In this document: positions 47,113 through 55,045 of the stretch, piece by piece
Numbering within the stretch: position 1 is the first letter of the stretch
Layout of the letters: each line of letters starts with the position of its first letter
From: Nostoc sp. CENA543
Lineage (GTDB): Bacteria; Cyanobacteriota; Cyanobacteriia; Cyanobacteriales; Nostocaceae
Direction: 5' to 3'
Length of the DNA stretch: 64,000 nucleotides
NCBI RefSeq assembly: GCF_002896875.1
Contig: NZ_CP023278.1
Coordinates: forward strand, 3,782,001 to 3,846,000
Notes under the pieces: generated by a model
The model's database searches: none
The model's input: the letters and a program-made list of their open reading frames with translations, nothing else
What the model was told of the DNA's origin: nothing
Translations under genes and position numbers: made by a program

Positions 47113-49215
47113 GTGTCTAAACGTTCTTCTAAGCGGCACTCAGGCGCAAAAAAATCTCAACATCACCAAAAAGCTTACAAGCGTCTGATTAAAACTTTGT
47201 TTCAGAACGCCCATGATGCAGTTGCGCTCATTGATGATCAAGGTTGTCTGATTGAGATGAACAATGCTGTTTGCAATTTGCTAGGGCTACCGCGTAAAAA
47301 GCTGAAAAAGCAAGCCTTATCTAATTTCATTGTTGCTGGGGATAACTTGGAGAGTTTTCCACTACCACAATCATTGATGGGAGAACTCTTAATCTCATCT
47401 GCTAGTCATGTTCAGCAAGAGGTGGAATATACCTTAACACCAAATGTTCTACCCGACTGTCATTTACTGCTGTTACGAGATATTAGTCAGCGTCGGGAAT
47501 CTATACAAGCAGAATTAAAACAGCAGCAGCAGCGAGTGGAACTATTTTCGGAAGTCACGCTCAAAATTCGCCAGTCGCTACAACTTAAGGAAATCCTACA
47601 TACCACTGTTACGGAAGTGCAACGGATTCTCAAGGCCGATCGCGTGTTAATTTACCAGGTATTACCAGACGGTACAGGTAAAACCATCAGTGAAGCGGTT
47701 GTTCCAGATTATCCCTCGCTGATAGATATGGAATTTCCGCCAGAAGTGTTTCCCCAAGAGTATCAACAACTGTATGCTCAAGGCAGAGTCAGAGCCATCA
47801 CCGATGTTCATGATCCGGCGGCGGGTTTAGCAGATTGTTTGGTGGAATTTGTCGAGCAATTCGATATTCAAGCGAAGCTGATTGTCCCCATTGTGCAAAG
47901 TCTCAACACTGCTCAAAATCATCTGTGGGGATTATTAATTGCTCATCAATGTAACAGCGATCGCCATTGGGTAGATTTTGAGTTGGAATTGATGCAACAA
48001 TTAGCCGACCAAATCAGTATCGCTCTATCTCAGGCGCAATTACTAGAACATTTAGAAGAAGTTGTCGCAGCACGCACCGCCGAATTACAAGAGGAAATCA
48101 ATGTCAGAATGCAGGCGGAAGCAGCTTTGCGCCAAAACGAAGAGCAACTGCGCCTAATTACCAACGCCTTACCAGTATTGATTGCCTATGTAGATGACCA
48201 ACAATGTTATCGCTTCAATAACCAAGCCTATCATGATTGGCTGGGGCAGTCTCCTGGCGAAATTTACGGTTTTCATTTGCGACAGGTGTGGGGAGAAGAT
48301 TGTTACCGGAGAATGCGCGTATATGTGGAAGTCGCTTTATCCGGGCAAGCCGTCACCTATGAGAATGAAATAGTCTTGAAAGATGGGAATTTGCGATCAG
48401 TTGATGTTACTTATATCCCTCATCTAGATGAGCAGAATATGGTGAAGGGATTTTTTGCCTTAAGTAGTGATATAAGCGATCGCAAAGCCATTGAACGCAT
48501 GAAAGACGAATTCATCTCTGTGATTAGTCATGAACTGCGGACTCCCCTGACATCATTACATAGTGCGTTGAAAATCTTGGCGACAGGCAAATTAGGCAAT
48601 CTTTCCAGTGAAGGACAACAAATGCTGTCTATTGCTGATGAAAGTACAGAAAGACTGGTGCGATTAGTCAATAATGTGCTGGACTTACAAAGGATTGAAT
48701 CCGGTAAAGTCGTCATGGAACGACAAGCTTGCAATGCGGCGAATTTAATTACCCAAGCCGCAGAAGCAATGCAAGCAATGGCACAGCAGCATGAAGTCAC
48801 TTTAGTAAAACAACCACAGGAAATCTCTGTTTGGGCTGATGCTGACTATATATTGCAAGCCTTAACCAATTTAATTAGCAATGCCATTAAATTTTCATCA
48901 CCAGGAGGTACTGTTTGGCTAACCGTTGAACAGGGGGCTAGGGATTGGGGACTGGGGATTGGGGACTGGGAAGTTATTTTTCGGGTGCGGGATGAAGGAC
49001 AAGGTATACCAGCTGATCAACTAGAAAAGATATTTGAACGCTTTCAACAAGTTGACTCATCAGATTCTCGCAAAAAAGGCGGTACTGGTTTAGGACTAAC
49101 TATCTGTCGCAAAATTATCGAACAACACAATGGGAGAATTTGGGCTGAAAGTAACCCAGGGTGTGGGAGTACCTTTGCATTCACATTACCCAATTCGGTG
49201 AGGAGTGTGGAGTGA
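47113..49215 (+). CDS. rcaE: Bilin-GAF sensor histidine kinase, RcaE-like
   Basis: A 700-residue soluble kinase. Domain order: PAS (about 20-125), GAF (about 140-312), coiled coil, PAS (about 340-455), HisKA with phosphoacceptor His473 (ISHELRTPLT) and HATPase (NLISNAIKFS, DEGQGIP, GTGLGLTICRK). The GAF has a candidate chromophore cysteine, Cys242 in AGLADCLVEF, at the place of Cys198 in F. diplosiphon RcaE, the green/red sensor of CA3. Genes for RcaF and RcaC follow directly. A heptad-repeat insertion at residues 608-620 splits two strands of the ATPase domain. The start is a TTG or GTG-type codon at 47113. The identity rests on context plus domain layout. Confidence 0.8.
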   Translation: MSKRSSKRHSGAKKSQHHQKAYKRLIKTLFQNAHDAVALIDDQGCLIEMNNAVCNLLGLPRKKLKKQALSNFIVAGDNLESFPLPQSLMGELLISSASHVQQEVEYTLTPNVLPDCHLLLLRDISQRRESIQAELKQQQQRVELFSEVTLKIRQSLQLKEILHTTVTEVQRILKADRVLIYQVLPDGTGKTISEAVVPDYPSLIDMEFPPEVFPQEYQQLYAQGRVRAITDVHDPAAGLADCLVEFVEQFDIQAKLIVPIVQSLNTAQNHLWGLLIAHQCNSDRHWVDFELELMQQLADQISIALSQAQLLEHLEEVVAARTAELQEEINVRMQAEAALRQNEEQLRLITNALPVLIAYVDDQQCYRFNNQAYHDWLGQSPGEIYGFHLRQVWGEDCYRRMRVYVEVALSGQAVTYENEIVLKDGNLRSVDVTYIPHLDEQNMVKGFFALSSDISDRKAIERMKDEFISVISHELRTPLTSLHSALKILATGKLGNLSSEGQQMLSIADESTERLVRLVNNVLDLQRIESGKVVMERQACNAANLITQAAEAMQAMAQQHEVTLVKQPQEISVWADADYILQALTNLISNAIKFSSPGGTVWLTVEQGARDWGLGIGDWEVIFRVRDEGQGIPADQLEKIFERFQQVDSSDSRKKGGTGLGLTICRKIIEQHNGRIWAESNPGCGSTFAFTLPNSVRSVE
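48941..48968 (+). repeat. Four heptamers inside the kinase gene
   Basis: GGGATTG-GGGACTG-GGGATTG-GGGACTG in direct tandem within the HATPase coding region, encoding Trp-Gly-Leu-Gly-Ile-Gly-Asp-Trp. The same heptamers are normally intergenic in this window (for example inverted near 51785-51815). Confidence 0.9.
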
Positions 49216-49336
49216 AGAGTGCTGAGTGCTGTTAGCGGAAGCAGGGCGTTTAGCCCGTGCTGAGTGAAGAGTGGTGAGTGAAGAGTGGTGAGTGATTTAA
49301 GCAGCTCTTTAATTTTGAATTTTGAATTTTGAATTT
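49201..49336. repeat. Composite repeat between rcaE and rcaF
   Basis: GAGTG/AAGAGTGGTGAGT units, then a GCTGTTAGCGGAAGC-GGGCGTTTAGCCCG hairpin part, then an array of TTTTGAA heptamers. It is the same composite as 8797-8943, in the same sense relative to transcription. Confidence 0.8.
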
Positions 49337-49350
49337 AGTAGAGGGGTGTT

Positions 49351-49722
49351 ATGGCTAAAAGAATTTTAATTATTGATGATGAGGAAACTATTCAAACTGT
49401 TGTGCAGTTTGGCATCAAAATGGCGGCGGGATGGGAGGTTTTCACCGCTAGTTCTGGTTCAGAAGGTATTCAAACTGCTCAAACCGAAAAACCTGATGTC
49501 ATTTTGTTAGATGTAATGATGCCAGAAATGGATGGTATTGCTACATTTAAAGAACTCCAGTCACGCACCGAAACAGAAAAAATTCCTGTCATCCTCCTAA
49601 CTGCTAAAGCACAAACTGCGGAAAAGCGTCAGTTTAATGATTTGGGAGTCAGTGGAGTGATTACTAAACCCTTCAATTCTTTGGATTTGCCAGAGCAAAT
49701 TACTAGAATTCTCCATTGGTAG
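49351..49722 (+). CDS. rcaF: CheY-like response regulator RcaF
   Basis: A 123-residue single receiver: acidic pair Asp9/Asp10 (LIIDDEE), phosphoacceptor Asp54 (VILLDVMMPEMDG), Thr in LLTAKAQ and Lys in ITKPFNS. RcaF is the intermediate carrier from RcaE to RcaC in the CA3 phosphorelay. It ends eight bases before rcaC, so the two are co-translated or coupled. A good ribosome site is not obvious in the repeat-derived leader. Confidence 0.87.
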   Translation: MAKRILIIDDEETIQTVVQFGIKMAAGWEVFTASSGSEGIQTAQTEKPDVILLDVMMPEMDGIATFKELQSRTETEKIPVILLTAKAQTAEKRQFNDLGVSGVITKPFNSLDLPEQITRILHW

Positions 49723-49730
49723 CTTCATTA

Positions 49731-51680
49731 ATGAAAATCTTGCTTGTGGAAGATGATGATTTACTAATTAAAGTCCTCACCAGAAATTTAACCGCCCATC
49801 ACTATATTGTGGATACTGTTAAGGACGGGGAAATGGGATGGACTTATGGGTCTACTTTTGAGTATGACCTCATTGTCTTGGATATCATGTTACCCAAGTT
49901 AGATGGTATTAGCTTGTGTAAGCGTTTCCGCACACAGGGATACACCCTGCCAATCCTTTTACTCACGGCTCAAGATACAATCACAGCCAAAGTCCAGGGA
50001 TTGGATGCAGGCGCAGATGATTATGTAGTCAAACCTTTTGATCCTGTAGAACTCATAGCGAGAATTCGCGCATTAGTGAGGCGAGGTAGTGCTAATCCTT
50101 TTCCTTTGCTGACTTGGGGTGATTTACTCCTCAATCCCAGCACTTGTGAAGTGAGTTACAATGGTCGTCCTTTGAACTTGACGACGATGGAATACGATTT
50201 GCTGGAAGTTTTGTTACGAGACTGTCAGCACGTTTTCAGCACTGAAGAACTTTTAGATAGATTATGGTCTTCAGAAGAATTTCCCTCCGAAGCCACGGTA
50301 CGTTCCCATATTCGGCGGGTGCGACATAAATTAGTCGCTGCGGGTGCGCCCCATGATTTTATTGCTACTATGCACGGTCGGGGTTACTATCTCAAAGCAC
50401 CCAGCACGGAAGAATCAACTAATCGTGCTACGACAACTCCAGAACAGAATCTGCGGGGTATAGCTAAATCGAAAGCAACTCTGAGTAATTCCCCACAGCA
50501 TCTACCGCCACCAGATTCTCAGCAACAATATCTGGCTTTTCTCAACGAAACTTGGACAACAACTAAACCCAAAAGTCTTGACCAGATGACATTTTTGTTA
50601 CAAACTGTCAGAGACTTACAAACTAATCAACTTACCTCTCCACAACAAGCACAGGCGCAACAGGTAGCACATAAACTTGCAGGGACTTTGGGAGTCTTTG
50701 GTTTAACCAAGACGATGCACATCGCCCGTCAATTAGAGTATTGGTTGGGAGGACGCGAACCTCTGCAACCGAAACACGCGCCATTGATGAAAACTCTGGT
50801 GACATCTCTCCAACAAGAAATTGAGCAGACAAACCTGATTCAAATGTCTCAACTTCCCTCTGGACAGTCACCCCTGTTACTGATTGTGAGTGGAGATATT
50901 GAGTTTAATCAATCTATAGTCAGTGTGGCAGCTAGTCGAGGAATTCGTCTAGAAATTGCGCCGGTGTTAGATGCGACTCAAGCTTTGCAGGTAACAGAGT
51001 CAGCTTTTGACACTTTAGGTCAAAATCCCGATGTCGTTTTGTTACGCTTTTCTCATACATTATCCCCATCAGCAGTAACAGAGCAATCAGCTTTTGAAGT
51101 CAGTAATTTTTGGGAGACATTGCAGACATTCAAACACCGTTATCCTGAAACACCAATTATTGTTATGGGCGATCGCGGGGAATTGAGCGATCGCTTGCAG
51201 GTCATGCGCCAAGGTGGAAAGCTGTTTTTAACTGCCCAAACCCCACCAGAGAAGGTAATGGATGCCGTAGTTAATTTGTTAAGAACTCCAGAAGTTCCCC
51301 ATAAAGTGATGATTTTAGACGATGATCAAGAATGGTTACGCACTCTACCCACCCTCCTCAAACCTTGGGGATTTAAAGTCACCACCCTAGCCGATCCGCA
51401 ACAATTTTGGAATGTCCTGCAAGCCGTTAGTCCTGATGCCTTAGTTTTAGATGTAAATATGCCCCAAATCAACGGCTTTGAACTCTGTCAGATTCTCCGC
51501 AGTGACCCCCATTGGCAGAGGTTGCCTGTATTATTCTTAAGTGTGTTAACAGACTCCAGCAGCCAAAATCAAGCTTTTAGCGTCGGTGCAGACGATTATT
51601 TGTGTAAACCCGTCATGGGAGTCGAACTAGCTAACCGCATTCTCCGGCGTTTACAAAGAGTCAAAGCATGGGCAAGTTAA
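49731..51680 (+). CDS. rcaC: Complex response regulator RcaC
   Basis: A 649-residue protein, close to the 651 of F. diplosiphon RcaC. Order: receiver 1 with Asp51 (LIVLDIMLPKLDG), OmpR/PhoB winged helix (LTTMEYDLLEVLLRD; VRSHIRRVRHKLVAAGA; HGRGYYLKAP), a linker, an HPt domain with His314 (VAHKLAGTLGVFGL), a degenerate receiver-like stretch at about 380-515, and receiver 2 with Asp574 (ALVLDVNMPQINGFELCQIL). In CA3 it binds L boxes when Asp51 is phosphorylated in red light, activating cpc2 and pcyA and repressing cpe genes. The ATG at 49731 gives the MKILLVEDD start. Confidence 0.93.
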   Translation: MKILLVEDDDLLIKVLTRNLTAHHYIVDTVKDGEMGWTYGSTFEYDLIVLDIMLPKLDGISLCKRFRTQGYTLPILLLTAQDTITAKVQGLDAGADDYVVKPFDPVELIARIRALVRRGSANPFPLLTWGDLLLNPSTCEVSYNGRPLNLTTMEYDLLEVLLRDCQHVFSTEELLDRLWSSEEFPSEATVRSHIRRVRHKLVAAGAPHDFIATMHGRGYYLKAPSTEESTNRATTTPEQNLRGIAKSKATLSNSPQHLPPPDSQQQYLAFLNETWTTTKPKSLDQMTFLLQTVRDLQTNQLTSPQQAQAQQVAHKLAGTLGVFGLTKTMHIARQLEYWLGGREPLQPKHAPLMKTLVTSLQQEIEQTNLIQMSQLPSGQSPLLLIVSGDIEFNQSIVSVAASRGIRLEIAPVLDATQALQVTESAFDTLGQNPDVVLLRFSHTLSPSAVTEQSAFEVSNFWETLQTFKHRYPETPIIVMGDRGELSDRLQVMRQGGKLFLTAQTPPEKVMDAVVNLLRTPEVPHKVMILDDDQEWLRTLPTLLKPWGFKVTTLADPQQFWNVLQAVSPDALVLDVNMPQINGFELCQILRSDPHWQRLPVLFLSVLTDSSSQNQAFSVGADDYLCKPVMGVELANRILRRLQRVKAWAS

Positions 51681-51681
51681 A

Positions 51682-51818
51682 CCAATTCGCAATTCGCAAT
51701 TCGCAATTCGCAATTCGCAATTTGCAGTTCGCAATTCCTTAGTTCTTCTATATTGTCTTCCCATGCCCAATGCCCAATGCCCCATTCCCAATCCCCAATC
51801 CCCAGTCCCCAATCCCAA
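51682..51818. repeat. CAATTCG tandem array and CCCAATC array
   Basis: At least six CAATTCG heptamers (51682-51738), then AATGCCC/CCCCAAT units to about 51815, filling the gap before the pcyA promoter. The first array recurs inverted at 57355-57391. Confidence 0.85.
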
Positions 51819-51820
51819 GA

Positions 51821-51838
51821 ATGCACACATTTTGCACG
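51821..51838 (+). promoter_or_regulatory. L box (RcaC site) upstream of pcyA
   Basis: ATGCACA-CATT-TTGCACG: 12 of 14 fixed bases of TTGCACA-N4-TTGCACA, in the direction of pcyA and 43 bases before its start. A possible -10 TATACT follows at 51862-51867. In F. diplosiphon pcyA is also an L-box gene. Confidence 0.7.
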
Positions 51839-51881
51839 AACAATAAGGTAAGTATTAATCCTATACTCAATAGAGAAGCGT

Positions 51882-52625
51882 ATGTTGAATTCTATGCAAG
51901 CGTCGTTAAGAAGCCGTCAGCATCGATTAATCCACAAGTTGGCGGATTCCATTGAAGAAATTTGGCAAAAATACCTGGATCTCTCCCCTTACTCGATTCC
52001 AGAAGGTTTGGGTTATGTTGAAGGTCATTTAGAAGGTGAACGGCTGATCATCGAAAATCATTGCTACCAAACCCCCCAGTTTCGCAAACTGCATTTAGAA
52101 TTGGCTCAGGTCGGTAATGGTTTAGATATTCTGCACTGTGTGATGTTCCCGAATCCTGAATACGCGATTCCTATCTTTGGTACAGATTTGGTAGGTGGAC
52201 GCGGTGGGGCAATTAGTGCGGCGATCGCGGATTTATCTCCCATTAGTAGCGATCGCACTCTCCCAGAACGCTACTATTCACAATTGTCGGTTTTGTCGGA
52301 ACTCCCGTTTTCCCAACCGCGAGATTTACCAGCTTGGGGTGATATTTTTTCAGAATTTTGTCTGTTTGTCCGTCCAGGAAACCCTGATGAAGAAGATATG
52401 TTTCTCAATCGGGTGCGGGATTTTCTCACTATCCATTGTCAAATCGCTAGTACAGAAACACCCCTAACCTCAAATCTCGACATCTCCAAGGTGTTAGCAG
52501 GACAACGCCACTACTGCACAAAGCAGCAACAAAATGATAAAACTCGGCGTGTGCTGGAGAAATCTTTTGGTACAGAGTGGGCAGATCGCTACATGACTAC
52601 TATGCTTTTCGATTATGTAGCTTGA
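51882..52625 (+). CDS. pcyA: Phycocyanobilin:ferredoxin oxidoreductase
   Basis: A 247-residue PcyA, which reduces biliverdin IX-alpha by four electrons to phycocyanobilin. Catalytic residues corresponding to Glu76, His88 and Asp105 of Synechocystis PcyA are at Glu73 (HLELAQVG), His85 (LDILHCVMFP) and Asp102 (FGTDLVGGRGG). The ending KQQQNDKTRRVLEKSFG is a family signature. Placed between rcaC and the cpc2-type operon, with its own L box, it would raise chromophore supply along with phycocyanin in red light. Confidence 0.95.
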   Translation: MLNSMQASLRSRQHRLIHKLADSIEEIWQKYLDLSPYSIPEGLGYVEGHLEGERLIIENHCYQTPQFRKLHLELAQVGNGLDILHCVMFPNPEYAIPIFGTDLVGGRGGAISAAIADLSPISSDRTLPERYYSQLSVLSELPFSQPRDLPAWGDIFSEFCLFVRPGNPDEEDMFLNRVRDFLTIHCQIASTETPLTSNLDISKVLAGQRHYCTKQQQNDKTRRVLEKSFGTEWADRYMTTMLFDYVA

Positions 52626-52651
52626 GATTATCCCCAATGAATTTTTTTCAT

Positions 52652-52697
52652 ACCAGGGTGGCTATCACGTTTGAGGATAGCTCATCGCCATCCTGGT
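52652..52697. repeat. Imperfect hairpin after pcyA
   Basis: ACCAGGGTGGCTATC (52652-52666) pairs with GATAGC and GCCATCCTGGT (52676-52697). It may end the pcyA transcript, though there is no T run; a related GGATGGGC hairpin stands at 40532. Confidence 0.5.
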
Positions 52698-52732
52698 AGT
52701 ATTGCTTTGGGAGATTAATAAAATAGTTGTAT

Positions 52733-52957
52733 ATGAGTAGTAACTTGAATGACACTCTAGTAGAAAAAACAGTAACCTACACACTTGAGATGAATGGTAA
52801 ATTTTACCTAATTGAAAATGTCCCTGCACGCATAAATCCCGAAACAGAAGAACAATTTTTTTCCCCATCTACGGTAGAGAGATTACAGCAGATTATTTAC
52901 GACCAACAAGAACCTATCCGCATTGTGGAAACGCCAGTGTATAATTTTGCAGCTTAA
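52733..52957 (+). CDS. YgiT/MqsA-like small protein without zinc site
   Basis: A 74-residue protein resembling the YgiT-type antitoxin domain: KTVTYTLEMNGKFYLIENVP, then INPETEEQFFSPSTVERLQQ. The family normally has two CxxC zinc pairs; here the cysteines are absent. No toxin gene is adjacent. It may be an orphan antitoxin or a repurposed small protein. Confidence 0.6.
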   Translation: MSSNLNDTLVEKTVTYTLEMNGKFYLIENVPARINPETEEQFFSPSTVERLQQIIYDQQEPIRIVETPVYNFAA

Positions 52958-53228
52958 TATCAGACAACAGGTCGTAACCCTATATTGAAATCAAATTACA
53001 TTTAAATTAAAAAGACATAACACAGCCATATACCCAAACACTTACAGCATTTGTTAATCAAGTCAAATAAAAATCATCCCAAGGGTGCAAGATATTGCGT
53101 CCCTATTCGTGTATTTCATCACCACGAGAACTGCTTATTGAGTCTTTCAGTCAGTGAAAACTCTGTACTTTTTAGACACAGAGTGAAATTGACATGACTT
53201 TACATATTCATATATAAATATGACTAAA

Positions 53229-53332
53229 TGTAACGATATTTTAAGTCTAAAAACTCCTTTAAAAATAGCAACTCTAAGCATCAAATCAAAATTGTGTCTA
53301 AATATTGCCAATTGTAACGATAATTAAAGTCT
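53229..53332 (+). repeat. Pair of 20-base direct repeats spaced 84 bases
   Basis: TGTAACGATATTTTAAGTCT (53229-53248) and TGTAACGATAATTAAAGTCT (53313-53332) agree at 18 of 20 bases. Start-to-start distance is 84 bases, eight helical turns. A partial inverted copy TTCAGACTTTA lies at 53376-53386. Confidence 0.7.
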
Positions 53333-53427
53333 GAAGACAAAATGAAAATAAAAACAATCCTTGAAATATAAGGCTTTCAGACTTTACTTAATATTTTTTA
53401 ACCTATTCTGTGGCGATACTTTAGAAA

Positions 53428-53445
53428 TTGCACAAAATTTGCACA
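53428..53445 (+). promoter_or_regulatory. L box (RcaC site) upstream of cpcB
   Basis: TTGCACA-AAAT-TTGCACA: a perfect match to the L-box direct repeat with four-base spacer, in the direction of the operon and about 360 bases before cpcB. It predicts red-light activation by phosphorylated RcaC. Confidence 0.9.
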
Positions 53446-53805
53446 AATGTATTGCTTTAATCAAATTCAGGTTCAAACGACTTCTGAACTCGTTGCCCCT
53501 GATGGAAAAAGTTCAGTGTCTTGAAACTTGATGAACAACTATTTCATTATCTGGGATTGTGAGTCTTAGGGAAATAGTTGTGAAAAAGCTTCGCAATATT
53601 GATTTATAGCTGTGCCGTAAGTTAATGGGAACTAGCTAAAAGTTAAATGGTGAATTCTGCCCTAATTCGCCGACTATTTAACTTGCTGATAACTTTTGGC
53701 CTGCTAATTTTCGACGAATGACGAAGCTGAAGTGACATCAAAGACTCAGACTTTGAACCGACGTGGAATAAACAGCATAGTAAATAGTGATTAGGAGAAG
53801 CTGGA

Positions 53806-54324
53806 ATGCTTGACGCTTTTACCAAGGTAGTTTCCCAAGCTGATACTAGAGGCTCATACGTTAGCGATGCAGAAATCGATGCTCTCAAAGATATGGTAGC
53901 TGCTGGTGCTAAACGCATGGATGTAGTTAACCGGATTACAGGCAATGCCTCTACAATCGTTGCCAATGCTGCACGGACATTGTTTGAAGAGCAACCCCAG
54001 TTGATTCAACCAGGTGGTAATGCTTACACAAACCGTCGCATGGCTGCTTGCTTACGCGACATGGAAATCATCTTACGCTATGTGACCTACGCTGTATTTA
54101 CAGGTGATGCTAGCGTTCTAGACGATCGCTGCTTGAACGGTCTACGGGAAACATATCAAGCATTGGGTGTTCCTGGCCCCTCTGTAGCGACTGGCGTGCA
54201 GAAAATGAAAGACGCGGCGATCGCGATCGCAAACGACCCCAATGGTGTAACCCGTGGTGATTGTAGCTCCTTAATGGCTGAATTGAGCAGCTACTTTGAT
54301 CGCGCTGCTGCCGCAGTTGGCTAA
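53806..54324 (+). CDS. cpcB: Phycocyanin beta subunit (red-light type)
   Basis: A 172-residue beta subunit. Bilin cysteines are Cys82 ([14 protein letters not shown]) and Cys153 ([10 protein letters not shown]); Asn72 ([10 protein letters not shown]) is the usual methylated Asn. It starts [16 protein letters not shown]; phycoerythrocyanin beta also starts MLDAF, but the N-A-Y-T-N-R-R region and helix E are phycocyanin-like. Order and linkers match cpcB2A2H2I2D2 of F. diplosiphon, so this is probably the inducible PC2 set. Confidence 0.93.
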   Translation: MLDAFTKVVSQADTRGSYVSDAEIDALKDMVAAGAKRMDVVNRITGNASTIVANAARTLFEEQPQLIQPGGNAYTNRRMAACLRDMEIILRYVTYAVFTGDASVLDDRCLNGLRETYQALGVPGPSVATGVQKMKDAAIAIANDPNGVTRGDCSSLMAELSSYFDRAAAAVG

Positions 54325-54329
54325 ATACC

Positions 54330-54365
54330 AATTCAAAATTCAAAATGATTGCTGAATTTTGAAGA
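54330..54365. other. Inverted repeat between cpcB and cpcA
   Basis: TTCAAAATTCA and TGAATTTTGAA (11-base arms) at about 54332-54363 form a hairpin in the cpcB-cpcA gap; it is built from the TTCAAAA repeat unit common in this genome. Confidence 0.55.
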
Positions 54366-54441
54366 ATTGAGAGACAACGCCGACCACTAAAATCTTTTGT
54401 CTGACGCATAACTTTACATATTTGTTGAAAGGATCATCAGC

Positions 54442-54930
54442 ATGAAAACACCTTTAACCGAAGCAGTCGCTACCGCAGATTCTCAAGGACGCTTTCTCAG
54501 CTCCACAGAACTTCAAGTTGCCTTTGGTCGTTTCCGTCAAGCATCCGCTAGCTTAGATGCAGCTAAAGCATTAAGCAGCAAAGCTAGTAGTTTGGCTTCT
54601 GGTGCTGCTAACGCAGTTTACCAAAAGTTCCCCTATACCACCCAAATGCAAGGTAAGAACTTCGCATCTGACCAACGTGGTAAAGACAAGTGTGTACGTG
54701 ACATCGGTTACTACATTCGCATCATCACCTATTGTCTAATTGCTGGTGGTACAGGCCCATTAGATGACTATTTAATCGGTGGTTTGACAGAAATCAACCG
54801 CACCTTTGATTTGTCTCCTAGCTGGTATGTTGAAGCTCTCAAATACATCAAAGCTAATCACGGTTTGAGTGGCGATCCTGCTGTAGAAGCTAACTCCTAC
54901 ATTGACTACGCTATCAACGCTCTGAGCTAG
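54442..54930 (+). CDS. cpcA: Phycocyanin alpha subunit (red-light type)
   Basis: A 162-residue alpha subunit with the single bilin Cys84 in [17 protein letters not shown] and the usual ending [18 protein letters not shown]. It forms the trimer/hexamer with CpcB. It carries phycocyanobilin attached by CpcE/CpcF-type lyases, which are not next to this operon. A Shine-Dalgarno AAGGATC lies before the ATG. Confidence 0.95.
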   Translation: MKTPLTEAVATADSQGRFLSSTELQVAFGRFRQASASLDAAKALSSKASSLASGAANAVYQKFPYTTQMQGKNFASDQRGKDKCVRDIGYYIRIITYCLIAGGTGPLDDYLIGGLTEINRTFDLSPSWYVEALKYIKANHGLSGDPAVEANSYIDYAINALS

Positions 54931-54943
54931 ATTTTGCTTTCTG

Positions 54944-55018
54944 CCCAGAACAACTAAAAGCTGTGAATGCTGATTTGCTAGCAAGGGCAGTTTTTTGGGG
55001 TTCTGGGTATGTTTTTTT
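54944..55018 (+). terminator. Hairpin with T run between cpcA and first linker gene
   Basis: CCCAGAAC (54944-54951) pairs with GTTCTGGG (55000-55007), with GCCC/GGGC extension possible inside, and a run of seven T at 55012-55018 follows. It sits between subunit genes and linker genes and could make most transcripts stop after cpcA. Confidence 0.55.
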
Positions 55019-55045
55019 CCTTGCAAAAATTAAGGAGATTGACTC

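Larger units (their letters stand above)
52958..53805. other. Long control region upstream of cpcB
   Basis: About 850 bases before the phycocyanin operon. It has a hairpin at 53160-53184 (ACTCTGT/ACAGAGT), two 20-base direct repeats at 53229-53248 and 53313-53332, an inverted partial copy at 53376-53386, the L box at 53428-53445, and then a leader of up to 350 bases ending in AGGAG near 53792. Confidence 0.65.

Noticed and set aside
51682-51738. CRISPR array
   Set aside because: Seven-base tandem units without spacers; it is a simple heptamer repeat. No cas genes are present.
51770-51955. Alternative upstream start or separate small protein before pcyA
   Set aside because: Pro/Asn-rich translation of the CCCAATC array, overlapping the pcyA promoter.
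53806-54930. Phycoerythrocyanin (pecB/pecA) as identity of the biliprotein pair
   Set aside because: The beta subunit begins MLDAF as in PecB, but its central region and helix E, the alpha subunit, and the H-I-D linker order with L box fit inducible phycocyanin.
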